From: Acetobacter cibinongensis
GTDB taxonomy: Bacteria; Pseudomonadota; Alphaproteobacteria; Acetobacterales; Acetobacteraceae
Direction of reading: 5' to 3'
Length of the DNA stretch: 64,000 nucleotides
NCBI RefSeq assembly: GCF_000963925.1
Contig: NZ_BAMV01000010.1
Location: 102,648-166,647, forward strand
A program made the translations under genes and the position numbers. A model generated the notes under the pieces. It saw nothing but the letters and a program-made list of their open reading frames with translations. It searched no databases and had not been told where the DNA came from. Below are positions 36,545-44,681 of the stretch, in pieces (the stretch's first letter is position 1; each line of letters starts with the position of its first letter).

Positions 36545-38300
36545 CACAGCCCTGCGCTTTGTACCGCCCCTCCGGCGGGCTTTCCCCTGCATGGTCGTGG
36601 CAAGCCTTATCCTGTGTCAGCCTTCCTCACTCAAGGCTGCGGTGGCTCCTCCCTTGCCGTCTGGCAGCCGCCCTACAGCCGTGCCAGACACCCCAGTGCC
36701 GCCGCCATCAGCACTTCCACCGGATGCAGCGCCCCCTCTCAAAAATGCGGCAGCGGCCGTTCCGGACGCCCTGCCCTCAGCCGCAAAGCAACCAGCGGCA
36801 ACGGTTACCGCCACCCCAGACACAGCCATTGACCTGACGATGGTACGCACTGTCATTGCCACAGCGCTGGAATTTCTGGGCCCCCGCACGCTTGAAGCCC
36901 ATTCAAGCCGTGACTTCACGCTCTGGGGCCTCGGCGCGCTCACGGCTCTGGACCCTACACTTTCGCTGGATACGCGCGGGGCGGACATCCGCCTTCTGGC
37001 GGGGCAGACATCTCTTTTCGCCCGTCCGGCCCCGCCCGCCAACCGTGACGATGACTGGGCGCATCTGGCTGTAGAGTTTATCTCCGCCGCACGCGCCCAC
37101 TCTGAAAGCGTGCGCGCTGCCACGCGGGAAGATCTGGTGCAGGCGTTTTTTGACGAGCTGTTCAATCATCTGGACCCGTATTCCCGCTATATTGGCCCCT
37201 CCTCTGCCACAACAGACCGCCATGCCCGCGTAGGGGGTGAGGCCGATGCCGGGATCAGCCTGACGCGCAAAGGCCGAGACATCATCGTGTCTGCCGTCAA
37301 CGCTAATGGCCCGGCATGGACTGCAACCGTAGATACGGGCGACAAACTGCTTGCCGTTAACAACAAACTGACAGCAGGTCAGTCTGCGGAAACGGTTACC
37401 CAGTGGTTACAGGGGGCTGAAGACTCCCGCGTTAGCCTGCGTTTGCTCTCACCCGGCAAAAAACGCGGGCACACTGTTGTTCTGCGCCGCGCCAAGGTGC
37501 CGCCTGAAACTGTGTTTGCATTTGCCAGTGGCTCGCTTGTCGTCCTGCGCGTGACGTCATTTTCCTCCGACACGGCAGAGGAAATGAGCCAGTATCTGGA
37601 CCAGGCCACGCAAGATCCCGGCTTGAAAGGGCTGATCATAGATCTGCGCGGCAACCGTGGCGGGGTTTTACAACAGGCTGTCACGGCAGCCGCGCTACTA
37701 TTGGACCATGGTGTGGCTGCGGTAACCGATGGGCGTGATGCACAGGCCAACCATATCTGGGCCGTACAGGGCGGAGATATGACCAACAATCTGCCCATTG
37801 CAATTCTGGTCGATGGCCGGACGGCCAGTGCGGCAGAAATTCTTGCCGCCGCCTTGGCTGACCATCGCCGCGCGGTTGTGATTGGAAGCTCCACCCTCGG
37901 CAAAGGCCTTGTGCAGACAGTTGCGCAGTTGCCTGATGAAGGAGAGCTTTTTGTAACCTGGAGCCGGGTTATAGCCCCTCTGCACTGGCCTTTGCAGGGT
38001 CTTGGGGTCATGCCCCAGATCTGCACCAGCCTTGGGGAGGCCGATACCAGCAGGCAATTGCATAGTCTGGCCCACGGCAGTCTGGACAACCGCGCCGCAG
38101 TACTTGAATCCCGTGCAGCACGTTTCCCGCTCACGGTCTCTCGTATTCTGGCTATTCGCCGTGCCTGCCCTGCCGCCCTTGGGAGTGATCGGGACGTAGA
38201 AACCGCCCGGGCAGTGCTGGAAAACAAGGCGTGGTACAGAGCCGCGATCGCAGCCATGCCAGAAGACCCGGCAGCCCTCCCGGCGGCCTCCAAGGAATGA
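36534..38300 (+). CDS. S41 family (CtpA-like) carboxyl-terminal processing peptidase
   Basis: This is an exported Ser/Lys protease expected to act on periplasmic or envelope substrates. A signal or anchor segment (FPCMVVASLILCQPSS) is followed by a long Pro/Ala-rich linker, an N-terminal helical region, a PDZ domain (about GGEADAGISLTRKGRDIIVS) and the S41 domain with the catalytic Ser in DGRTASAAEILAAALADH and the catalytic Lys in STLGKGLVQTV. The ATG at 36534 overlaps the rnr stop. A longer frame from 36390 would lie wholly within rnr, so I reject it. It overlaps the following DUF1491 gene as ATGA. Confidence 0.9.
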   Translation: MRANTALRFVPPLRRAFPCMVVASLILCQPSSLKAAVAPPLPSGSRPTAVPDTPVPPPSALPPDAAPPLKNAAAAVPDALPSAAKQPAATVTATPDTAIDLTMVRTVIATALEFLGPRTLEAHSSRDFTLWGLGALTALDPTLSLDTRGADIRLLAGQTSLFARPAPPANRDDDWAHLAVEFISAARAHSESVRAATREDLVQAFFDELFNHLDPYSRYIGPSSATTDRHARVGGEADAGISLTRKGRDIIVSAVNANGPAWTATVDTGDKLLAVNNKLTAGQSAETVTQWLQGAEDSRVSLRLLSPGKKRGHTVVLRRAKVPPETVFAFASGSLVVLRVTSFSSDTAEEMSQYLDQATQDPGLKGLIIDLRGNRGGVLQQAVTAAALLLDHGVAAVTDGRDAQANHIWAVQGGDMTNNLPIAILVDGRTASAAEILAAALADHRRAVVIGSSTLGKGLVQTVAQLPDEGELFVTWSRVIAPLHWPLQGLGVMPQICTSLGEADTSRQLHSLAHGSLDNRAAVLESRAARFPLTVSRILAIRRACPAALGSDRDVETARAVLENKAWYRAAIAAMPEDPAALPAASKE

Positions 38301-38635
38301 CCTCACCACGCCTGAAATCGGATTTTGTGGCGCGCGCCATCCTGCGGCAGGCTGCGCAAAATGGGCAGTCTGCCATGCTTTTACGGAAGGGCGATGCAGA
38401 TGCCGGCAGCATTTTGGTGGTTTTACTGGAACGAAATGGCTCCGCCGTTGTTCTGAGCCAAACACGAACGCCGGAAGGGGAAGCCGCATGGCTCAGATCA
38501 TCAGGTGAAAACCCGCTCTCACCCGCAGAAATCAGCCTCTACCTTGAGCGCCAGACCCGTTTTGACCCCGACCTGTGGGTTCTGGAACTTGAAGCCCCGG
38601 AGTTTAAACCGCCCTTCAACGCGACTCTGCTCTAA
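38297..38635 (+). CDS. DUF1491 family protein
   Basis: This 112-residue cytoplasmic protein starts MTSPRLKSDFVARAILRQA and has the recurring blocks MLLRKGDADAGSILVVLLER and LERQTRFDPDLWVLELE that define the alphaproteobacterial DUF1491 family. Its function is unknown to me. It is a small alpha/beta protein without membrane segments. AAGGA lies immediately before the ATG, which overlaps the S41 protease stop, so translation is likely coupled. It ends the nine-gene plus-strand run that starts at gltX. Confidence 0.85.
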   Translation: MTSPRLKSDFVARAILRQAAQNGQSAMLLRKGDADAGSILVVLLERNGSAVVLSQTRTPEGEAAWLRSSGENPLSPAEISLYLERQTRFDPDLWVLELEAPEFKPPFNATLL

Positions 38636-38649
38636 GGACACGAAAATAT

Positions 38650-38667
38650 GTGTGACTTATGTCACAC
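38650..38667. promoter_or_regulatory. CRP/FNR-superfamily-like site upstream of the OmpA-like gene
   Basis: GTGTGAC-TTAT-GTCACAC contains TGTGA-N6-TCACA, the exact CRP half-site arrangement. It lies about 170 bases before the OmpA-like start. A further inverted repeat (AACAGGCA at 38692 and TGCCTGTT at 38722) lies downstream. The binding protein is not encoded here. Confidence 0.55.
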
Positions 38668-38837
38668 GCCAGATGGCCTGATACCACGCAAAACAGGCAC
38701 CTATGTGAAAACAGACCCACCTGCCTGTTGCACATGACGCAAGTTTACAGCAAAGAAGACAAGCTTATGTGCTTTATCTGCACACCTACCCACATGCCCG
38801 GCCACTACCGAACCAGTGCCACAGCAGGGAGAATAAC

Positions 38838-39980
38838 ATGAAGCTGCGCCAAGGCCTCCTCGCGCAAACACTGCTTTCTGTGCCTTTGGTCGCAGGGCTT
38901 TTACTGTGCGCGGCCCCCGTTATGGCTCAACCGGTACAGGGCCTGTATGTTGGCGGTGAAGGCGGCGCAACCTTCAATCAGGACCAGATGGTCCGTAGCT
39001 CCCCCATGTTTCCGCATGGCCGTGACCGGTGGCGTACGGGCGGTGTCGGCATTGGCTCGGTCGGGTATGGGCTGGGCAACGGCTTCCGCGTGGAAGTTGA
39101 AGGCGACTACCGCAGCATGGCCTACAAGCAGTTCGCAGGCAGCACGGTCACAGGCAGGGCAGATGGCCGCCGCCAGACCTATGGCGTTATGGCAAACGCC
39201 CTGTTTGACATGGACATTGGCAAGCCTTGGCTGTTCCCGTATTTCGGGGCCGGTGTCGGCTATGGTTGGACTCACCTGAACACCAGCCTGAACGGTGACC
39301 AGATCAGCCAACATATGGGCGCCACATTTGGCAACTTTGCCTATCAGGGCATTTTTGGCCTGTCCTTCCCAACACCTTGGGTGGTCGGCCTGTCCATGAC
39401 AGCGGAATACCGGTTCTGGACCATGCTCGGCCCGCAGTCCCACAGCTCTACGGCATGGGGTACGGTCGGTGGTGCCAACCTGTCAAAATCCTATGGCTTT
39501 GCCAGCGGCAACCGCGACACCAAGACAGACTTCAACCATTCCCTGATGCTCGGCCTGCGGTACGAGTTCAACCCGGCTCCCCCACCGCCCCCGCCGCCAG
39601 CAGAAAGTGCAGCTCCAGCCCCTCAGGCAGCCCGCAGCTACCTGATCTTTTTTGACTGGGACAAAGCAGACCTGACAGACAGGGCACGCTCCATTGTGTC
39701 TGTTGCAGCTCAGGCCTCCACGCACACAACGCTTACGCGCATCACCGTGTCTGGATATACTGACAACTCCTCCGCTCATCCGGGTGAGAAACGGGGCGAA
39801 GACTATAATATGAAGCTCTCCCTGCGTCGTGCAGAGGTGGTGAAGGCCGAGTTGATGCGTGATGGTGTGCCCGGCACAACCATTGACCTGCATGGCTATG
39901 GGGAAGCCAACCCCCTTGTGCATACAGCCGCGAACACAAAAGAACCCCAGAACCGCCGCGTGGAAATTATCTTCCAGTAA
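38838..39980 (+). CDS. OmpA-like outer-membrane protein with C-terminal peptidoglycan-binding domain
   Basis: This protein of about 380 residues has a signal peptide (LLAQTLLSVPLVAGLLLCAA, then PVMAQ), an eight-stranded barrel-like domain starting GLYVGGEGGATFNQ and ending near LMLGLRYEF, a Pro-rich hinge, and an OmpA domain from YLIFFDWDKADLTDRA through RITVSGYTDNSS and LSLRRAEVVKAELM to NRRVEIIFQ. The last part would anchor the outer membrane to peptidoglycan. GGGAG precedes the ATG at 38838; an upstream frame would spoil the signal peptide. A CRP-like site and a strong downstream terminator frame it as a single-gene unit, probably abundant. Confidence 0.94.
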   Translation: MKLRQGLLAQTLLSVPLVAGLLLCAAPVMAQPVQGLYVGGEGGATFNQDQMVRSSPMFPHGRDRWRTGGVGIGSVGYGLGNGFRVEVEGDYRSMAYKQFAGSTVTGRADGRRQTYGVMANALFDMDIGKPWLFPYFGAGVGYGWTHLNTSLNGDQISQHMGATFGNFAYQGIFGLSFPTPWVVGLSMTAEYRFWTMLGPQSHSSTAWGTVGGANLSKSYGFASGNRDTKTDFNHSLMLGLRYEFNPAPPPPPPPAESAAPAPQAARSYLIFFDWDKADLTDRARSIVSVAAQASTHTTLTRITVSGYTDNSSAHPGEKRGEDYNMKLSLRRAEVVKAELMRDGVPGTTIDLHGYGEANPLVHTAANTKEPQNRRVEIIFQ

Positions 39981-40007
39981 AAATGACCACATTGCTTGGT
40001 TTCGGTG

Positions 40008-40037
40008 CCGCTCTGGCTTTGGTCAGAGCGGTTTTTT
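40008..40037 (+). terminator. Rho-independent terminator after the OmpA-like gene
   Basis: CCGCTCTG and CAGAGCGG arms with an eight-base loop are followed by six T residues. It sits 27 bases past the stop. Confidence 0.92.
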
Positions 40038-40086
40038 ATTGCCCGAGGCAGATATTGCCCTTTCCTTTCCGCACTGCCATTCAGAC

Positions 40087-41208
40087 ATGATGACACAAAC
40101 GCCTGACTTCGAAATTTTTCTGGCTACCACGCCCGGCCTTGAGGGCATCTTATGTCAGGAAGTGCGGCTAAAGGGCTTCAAACACGCCAAGGCTGTTCCA
40201 GGTGGCGTCACCATAAAAGGCAGTTGGCCTGAAGTCTGGCGTGCCAATCTTTGGGTTCGGGGTGCCAACAAGGTCCTTGCGCGCCTTGTCAGTTTTCCCG
40301 CGCGCTATCTGACGCAGCTTGAACGCCGCACCAAAACTTTTGACTGGGCCAGTATTCTACGCCCTGACGTACCGTTCCGGGTCGAGGCCTCCTGTGCAAC
40401 CTCCCGCATTTATCACGCGGGAGCCGCTGCCGAGCGTATTGCCGCCGCTATCTCAAGCGCTTTGGGGGTAGCCAGCACAGACACTGCCAGCCTTGTTATC
40501 AAGGCCCGCATAGAAAACGATGTCTGTACTCTCAGCCTTGATACATCGGGTGAACTCCTCCACCGACGCGGGCACAAAGTTGCTGTTAACCGCGCCCCCA
40601 TGCGGGAGACGCTCGCCGCTCTCTTCCTCACACAATGCGGGTATAACGGGGCCGAACCCGTGCTGGACCCCATGTGCGGCTCCGGCACATTTGTGCTGGA
40701 GGCCGCTGAAATAGCGGCACGCCTTAACCCCGGCCGCCTTCGTTCTTTTGCTTTTGAACAACTGGTCTCATTTGCCCCCGCCGCGTGGGCACAGATGCGG
40801 GCGGTGAAAAGCCAACGCACGCCCCCACACCGCTTTTATGGCAGCGACCGAGACAGCGCTGCCATTGAAATGTGCGTGGCAAACGCCAAATGTGCCGGTG
40901 TGTCAGATTTTTGCGTGTTTGAGCAAAAGCCTGTGAGCGAGATTCGCCCTCCCGCCAACGAGCCTCCGGGCCTTGTGATCTGCAACCCGCCCTACGGCAC
41001 GCGTATAGGAGATAAGGAGCAACTGGCCGCTCTCTATCGTGCTTTTGGCCAAACCATGCTGGACCATTTTTCCGGCTGGCGTGTGGGGCTTATTACCAGT
41101 GAGCCAACCCTGGCATATGCCACGCACCTGCCATTTCTGCCCAACACAGCCCCCATCCCGCATGGTGGCTTGCGCGTAGCGCTGTACCAGACAGCTCCCC
41201 TGCCATAG
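40087..41208 (+). CDS. THUMP-domain class I RNA methyltransferase (RlmL-like)
   Basis: This 373-residue protein corresponds to the N-terminal methyltransferase half of E. coli RlmL, which makes m2G2445 in 23S rRNA. It shows a THUMP region (FLATTPGLEGILCQEV to ARYLTQLERRTK), a segment LDTSGELLHRRGHKV, the SAM site LDPMCGSGTFVLEAAEIA and the target-amine motif ICNPPYGTRIGD. The C-terminal RlmK half found in E. coli is absent, as in many alphaproteobacteria. The substrate is inferred from the family. Start ATG at 40087 is chosen because it directly precedes the homologous region; longer frames run into the OmpA-like gene. Confidence 0.85.
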   Translation: MMTQTPDFEIFLATTPGLEGILCQEVRLKGFKHAKAVPGGVTIKGSWPEVWRANLWVRGANKVLARLVSFPARYLTQLERRTKTFDWASILRPDVPFRVEASCATSRIYHAGAAAERIAAAISSALGVASTDTASLVIKARIENDVCTLSLDTSGELLHRRGHKVAVNRAPMRETLAALFLTQCGYNGAEPVLDPMCGSGTFVLEAAEIAARLNPGRLRSFAFEQLVSFAPAAWAQMRAVKSQRTPPHRFYGSDRDSAAIEMCVANAKCAGVSDFCVFEQKPVSEIRPPANEPPGLVICNPPYGTRIGDKEQLAALYRAFGQTMLDHFSGWRVGLITSEPTLAYATHLPFLPNTAPIPHGGLRVALYQTAPLP

Positions 41209-41254
41209 AGAACGGGGGGCCAATAGCAGCCCCCGAGACCCTCTTGGGTACGTT

Positions 41255-42241
41255 TTACAGCCCGTTAAACAGGGATGTAGAGAGGTAGCGCTCCGCAAAG
41301 GACGGAGCGATGGCAACAATGGTTTTGCCTGCATACTCCGGCTTGCGGGCCAGTTGCAAAGCCGCATGCAGCGCAGCGCCGGACGAAATACCAACCGGAA
41401 TACCATCCAAACGCGCACACCGCCGGGCAGCAGCAATCGCCTCCCGCTCAGAGACCGTCAGGACACCATCCAGAGATTTCGTGTGCAGCGTTGCCGGGCA
41501 GAATCCGGGACCAATACCCTGGATGCCATGCGGCCCCGGTTCATCCCCATTCAGGATGGCGCTTTCGGCGGGCTCCACACCAAAAACCTGCAAGCTTTTA
41601 CGGCGGGGCTTAAGGGCTTCCGCAATACCGGTTGCAGTGCCCCCTGTGCCAACGCCTGCAACAATGGCATCCACCTGCCCGTCCGTATCAACCCAGATTT
41701 CCTCTGCTGTCGTTGCGGCATGCACAGCCGGGTTGGCCGGGTTGTCAAACTGGTCCGGCATCCATGCGTCCGGCGTTTCGTTCAAAATTTCGTTAGCGCG
41801 AGCAATAGCCCCAGCCATACCCAAACGGGCTGGCGTAAGCTCAACCTGTGCGTCCATCAGGCGCAACATCCGGCGGCGCTCAATGGAGGCCCCTTCCGGC
41901 ATGGTCACAATCAGCCTGTACCCACGCGCTGCGGCAACAAAAGCAAGGGATATGCCGGTATTACCGGACGTTGGCTCAACCAGCACGGTACGGCCTGGCG
42001 TGATAAGACCCGCTTTTTCAGCGGCCAGCACCATAGCTGCGCCAATGCGGTCCTTGACCGACCCGAGCGGATTGAAAAATTCCAGCTTCAGCAGCACGCG
42101 GGCTTTCAGCTTATCTTCCTGTATCAGATGCGGCACAGCCACCAGTGGTGTGCCACCGACAACATTGGTAATGGAGTCGTAAATACGGCCGCGGGGAGCC
42201 GCAAAGCCATATGTCTCGCGTGAAAGATCCGAAGCTGTCAT
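41255..42241 (-). CDS. cysK: Cysteine synthase (O-acetylserine sulfhydrylase)
   Basis: This PLP enzyme makes cysteine from O-acetylserine and sulfide. The 328-residue protein has the PLP lysine in FFNPLGSVKDRIGAA, the substrate loop VEPTSGNTGISLAF and the phosphate-binding VGTGGTATGIAEAL. The N-terminus (MTASDLSRETYGFAAPRG) is longer than in E. coli CysK. AAGG lies about eight bases before the ATG at 42241. It is divergent from an Rrf2-type regulator that lacks cysteines, which recalls the CymR-CysK partnership of Gram-positive bacteria. A TATAAT-like element (42278-42283, minus strand) may be its -10 box. Confidence 0.95.
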   Translation of the reverse strand: MTASDLSRETYGFAAPRGRIYDSITNVVGGTPLVAVPHLIQEDKLKARVLLKLEFFNPLGSVKDRIGAAMVLAAEKAGLITPGRTVLVEPTSGNTGISLAFVAAARGYRLIVTMPEGASIERRRMLRLMDAQVELTPARLGMAGAIARANEILNETPDAWMPDQFDNPANPAVHAATTAEEIWVDTDGQVDAIVAGVGTGGTATGIAEALKPRRKSLQVFGVEPAESAILNGDEPGPHGIQGIGPGFCPATLHTKSLDGVLTVSEREAIAAARRCARLDGIPVGISSGAALHAALQLARKPEYAGKTIVAIAPSFAERYLSTSLFNGL

Positions 42242-42343
42242 GAAAACGCCTTTTCGTCTGTCTGCATTTCTGTCAACATTATAATACGAAATAACCGCGT
42301 AGATAAACCGCACAACCCCTGCTATATGCGGGACAGCCCAGAC

Positions 42344-42353
42344 GTAACGTTAC
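42344..42353. promoter_or_regulatory. Palindrome in the cysK/Rrf2 divergent promoter region
   Basis: GTAACGTTAC is a perfect ten-base palindrome 36 bases before the Rrf2 regulator start, in the 147-base gap shared with cysK. It is a plausible operator for autoregulation; too short to be certain. Confidence 0.35.
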
Positions 42354-42388
42354 ATTTGCCCTTTTTTGAGGTGGAAGGAAACCGGATC

Positions 42389-42838
42389 ATGATCCTGCGC
42401 CGTGACAGAGCCATGACGGCTGTTCTCATTATGCTGGACGTTGCATTCCACGCAGGCCGTTCCGGTACAGTCAGTGCGGCGGATATTGCTGAGCGTTCCA
42501 ACCTGGCCCGCCGTGGTATTGAGCCCCTGCTACAGGCTCTCTCCCGGACAGGGCTTCTGGAAAGTATTCGCGGGCCGCGAGGTGGTTACCGGCTTGGCCG
42601 CCCCCGCCGCGATATTTCTCTGGTCGATATCATCAACGCGGTTACGCAGGACGATCAGAACCCGGAAGATGGCCCACAGGGTCCGCTTTTTGCCAAGGTG
42701 ATAGAACCAAGCTGGAAACAGTTTGATAAAGACCTGACCGTGCAGATGAAAAAAACCAGCCTTGATGATCTGGTCAAAAAAGCTGAGACATCCGGCCTGA
42801 AGCGCCCCCTGAGCGAGCCTATTACCTTTTCTATCTAG
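42389..42838 (+). CDS. Rrf2-family transcriptional regulator, cysteine-free, CymR-like arrangement
   Basis: This 149-residue winged-helix regulator has the family core ADIAERSNLARRGIEPLLQA, then GLLESIRGPRGGYRLGR and RDISLVDIINAV. It contains no cysteine, so it cannot hold the Fe-S cluster of IscR, NsrR or RsrR. Cysteine-free Rrf2 proteins include CymR, which represses cysteine genes and binds CysK. Here it is divergent from cysK. The ATG at 42389 has a GGAAGGA site; an upstream ATG at 42326 would add 21 residues unlike the family. A strong bidirectional terminator follows. Control of cysK is an inference from position. Confidence 0.85.
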   Translation: MILRRDRAMTAVLIMLDVAFHAGRSGTVSAADIAERSNLARRGIEPLLQALSRTGLLESIRGPRGGYRLGRPRRDISLVDIINAVTQDDQNPEDGPQGPLFAKVIEPSWKQFDKDLTVQMKKTSLDDLVKKAETSGLKRPLSEPITFSI

Positions 42839-42862
42839 CTCTAAGAGCGGCTTGCTCCATAC

Positions 42863-42898
42863 AAAAACCCCCGCAGCGTTTTCCGCTGCGGGGGTTTT
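42863..42898. terminator. Bidirectional terminator after the Rrf2 regulator
   Basis: A-run, then CCCCCGCAGCG and CGCTGCGGGGG arms around TTTTC, then a T-run. It can stop the regulator transcript and the opposing lipoprotein transcript. Confidence 0.93.
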
Positions 42899-42966
42899 CT
42901 TGTATCTACGCAATTTTTACGGGTGGCTTATTTACTAATTTCTTAAACAGGCCACCCTGTATCGTA

Positions 42967-43521
42967 TTATTTTTTGCGCTTAGCCGTCGTGACACGGCGG
43001 CGTGCAGGCGTTGCTGCTTTTTTAGCCGGTGTCGGGGCTGTGACGGCAGGCACAACAGGCTTGGCAATAACCACGCCAGTTGCATCCACCTGAGCGGTTA
43101 CAGTCAGACGCGTACGCTTCTGCCCGCCACCCGGAATAAGGGTTACGGTAAAGCTGTCTGTACCAGCGTAGCCCATGGTGGGGGTGTAGCTGACATGCGT
43201 GTCATCATCCAGGCTGTACAGGAAGGCTTTCCCGTGCTCTGGCGCAGGTGAAACGCCGAAGGACGCATAGGCCTTGCCAGAAGGCTGGGAGAGCTTCAGC
43301 TCACACAGGCCATCGTCAGACCGGACGGTCATGGTGGTGGAAAGCTGGCCATCCGGACCCGTTTTCACGGGGGTTGTGCTACAGACCGCAGACTTTTTCA
43401 GATACCCGAACGGGTTAGGTGTTCCAGTCCGAACGGGACCACTGGTGGTCGCACAGCCGGCAAGCAGACCACCTGTTAGTGCCAGAACGGCTATTCCTCG
43501 CAAGCGCACTGTCAGCTCCAC
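42967..43521 (-). CDS. Predicted lipoprotein with basic C-terminal tail
   Basis: This 184-residue protein starts with a short hydrophobic segment and a lipobox (LTGGLLAGC), so it should be lipid-anchored. The middle is beta-rich, with MTVRSDDGLCELKLSQPSG and a segment THVSYTPTMGYAGTDSFTVT that resembles a cadherin/Ig-like repeat. The last 25 residues are Ala/Pro/Thr with Arg and Lys clusters (AKKAATPARRR, AKRKK). I do not recognise a named family. Its divergent neighbour at 43963 also is exported and ends in a basic tail. Confidence 0.75.
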   Translation of the reverse strand: MELTVRLRGIAVLALTGGLLAGCATTSGPVRTGTPNPFGYLKKSAVCSTTPVKTGPDGQLSTTMTVRSDDGLCELKLSQPSGKAYASFGVSPAPEHGKAFLYSLDDDTHVSYTPTMGYAGTDSFTVTLIPGGGQKRTRLTVTAQVDATGVVIAKPVVPAVTAPTPAKKAATPARRRVTTAKRKK

Positions 43522-43962
43522 TCATTCATCAATTATTACAAAGGATGAACCCTGTGCGGCCGGAGGCAAACTGGCTGAAAGAGTTTTCGGCCCATAAGCG
43601 CCTTGCGCACCATGATTCGCTTTTGCGTTTAGAACATCCGCGCCTTGGAAGAAAGGGGCTAAAAAATTCAGGGCTTTCTGTTTTCTCCCGCTTGGTAAAA
43701 TGCGGCGGCCCAACCATCATTTTGCCCCAAATGTGACGTTTTAAGAGGAAATGTGCGTCGGCGGAGAAAACAAGTCTTTGAAGCCTTAGACGGTATTCAG
43801 TCTGAAACACGGGCTGACCACCGAAAATGCCTCTGGCTTTCTCTCCTGAATACGCTATTTCGTGTCGTCGAACCTTTATAAAGACCGTCTCGTATGCTGG
43901 ACCGCGGGCAACACCTTAACGTGATGAAAAACGCCAGCCCCGGCATCTATCGGAGGAACCGC
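43522..43962. other. Divergent promoter gap between two exported-protein genes
   Basis: This 441-base gap must carry both promoters. Short frames exist on both strands but none has a ribosome site, a signal peptide or recognisable motifs. I see no tRNA, repeat or strong hairpin. The only promoter-like words, such as TTATAA near 43876, are too weak to place boxes. Confidence 0.4.
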
Positions 43963-44496
43963 ATGTCCTGTTTTTCTCGTCTTCTGGCCGCAGGCGTTCT
44001 CGCTGCGGGCGTACTGCATAGTTCTTACAGCCTAGCGGCTACACCGTGCGGCCACTCCCCCGCACATGAAGCCTTTGATGTGCAGGCCCTGAAGAGCGAG
44101 TTGATGGTAACCGCCCTCTCCTGCAGCGCGCAGGACCGCTACAATTCATTTGTTGCCAAGTTCCGCAGCAATCTGCTGGATCAGGAGCAGAAGCTGAACA
44201 CGTATTTCCGTAATACGTATGGCCGCAGCGCACAGCGTGAGCATGACGACTATATTACCCAGCTTGCCAACGTGCAGTCAGAAAAGGGCCTGTCCGCTGG
44301 CACCATTTTCTGCCAGCAGCGTCTGGCGATGTTTGACGAAGTGAATGCGCTGGACACCACGGAAGACCTGGCAAACTATACGGAAGCCAAGGACGTAACG
44401 CAGCCTGCCTCCTTTGAAACCTGTGCGGCACCTGCCACCCCAAGCCGCGCTACGCGCCCGGCAGCCCGCAAGACACGCTCCGTACGGAAAGCTTGA
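43963..44496 (+). CDS. Exported protein with basic C-terminal tail, unknown function
   Basis: This protein of about 177 residues starts MSCFSRLLAAGVLAAGV with a signal peptide cleaved after SLAA, preceded by a GGAGGA site. The mature part is largely helical, contains five cysteines (for example TPCGHSP, ALSCSAQ, TIFCQQR and FETCAAP) and ends in an Arg/Lys/Ala/Pro tail (RATRPAARKTRSVRKA). The Cys pairs suggest disulfides in the periplasm. No family is recognised with confidence. The frame is open further upstream to 43894, but there is no ribosome site there. Confidence 0.75.
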   Translation: MSCFSRLLAAGVLAAGVLHSSYSLAATPCGHSPAHEAFDVQALKSELMVTALSCSAQDRYNSFVAKFRSNLLDQEQKLNTYFRNTYGRSAQREHDDYITQLANVQSEKGLSAGTIFCQQRLAMFDEVNALDTTEDLANYTEAKDVTQPASFETCAAPATPSRATRPAARKTRSVRKA

Positions 44497-44530
44497 TACA
44501 GGCGGTTCCTTTCTTCATTCTGATCTTCTT

Positions 44531-44559
44531 AAGGCCGCGTATCCCGCGGCCTTATTTTT
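44531..44559 (+). terminator. Terminator after the exported-protein gene
   Basis: AAGGCCGCG and CGCGGCCTT arms around TATCC are followed by ATTTTT. It separates this gene from parE. Confidence 0.9.
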
Positions 44560-44681
44560 CCGTACTCGACTCGTGTAATCCATAAATTTCTAGCGTGGAT
44601 GTTCTCTTTTTGTACCTATTTTAAAGAAGAGTAGCGTCTAGCGCTTGACGAATCCTTCACAAAGCGGGACAGACCGTAACC

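Noticed and set aside
38659..38841. 60-residue frame upstream of the OmpA-like gene
   Set aside because: No ribosome site, no signal peptide or family; it overlaps the regulatory region.
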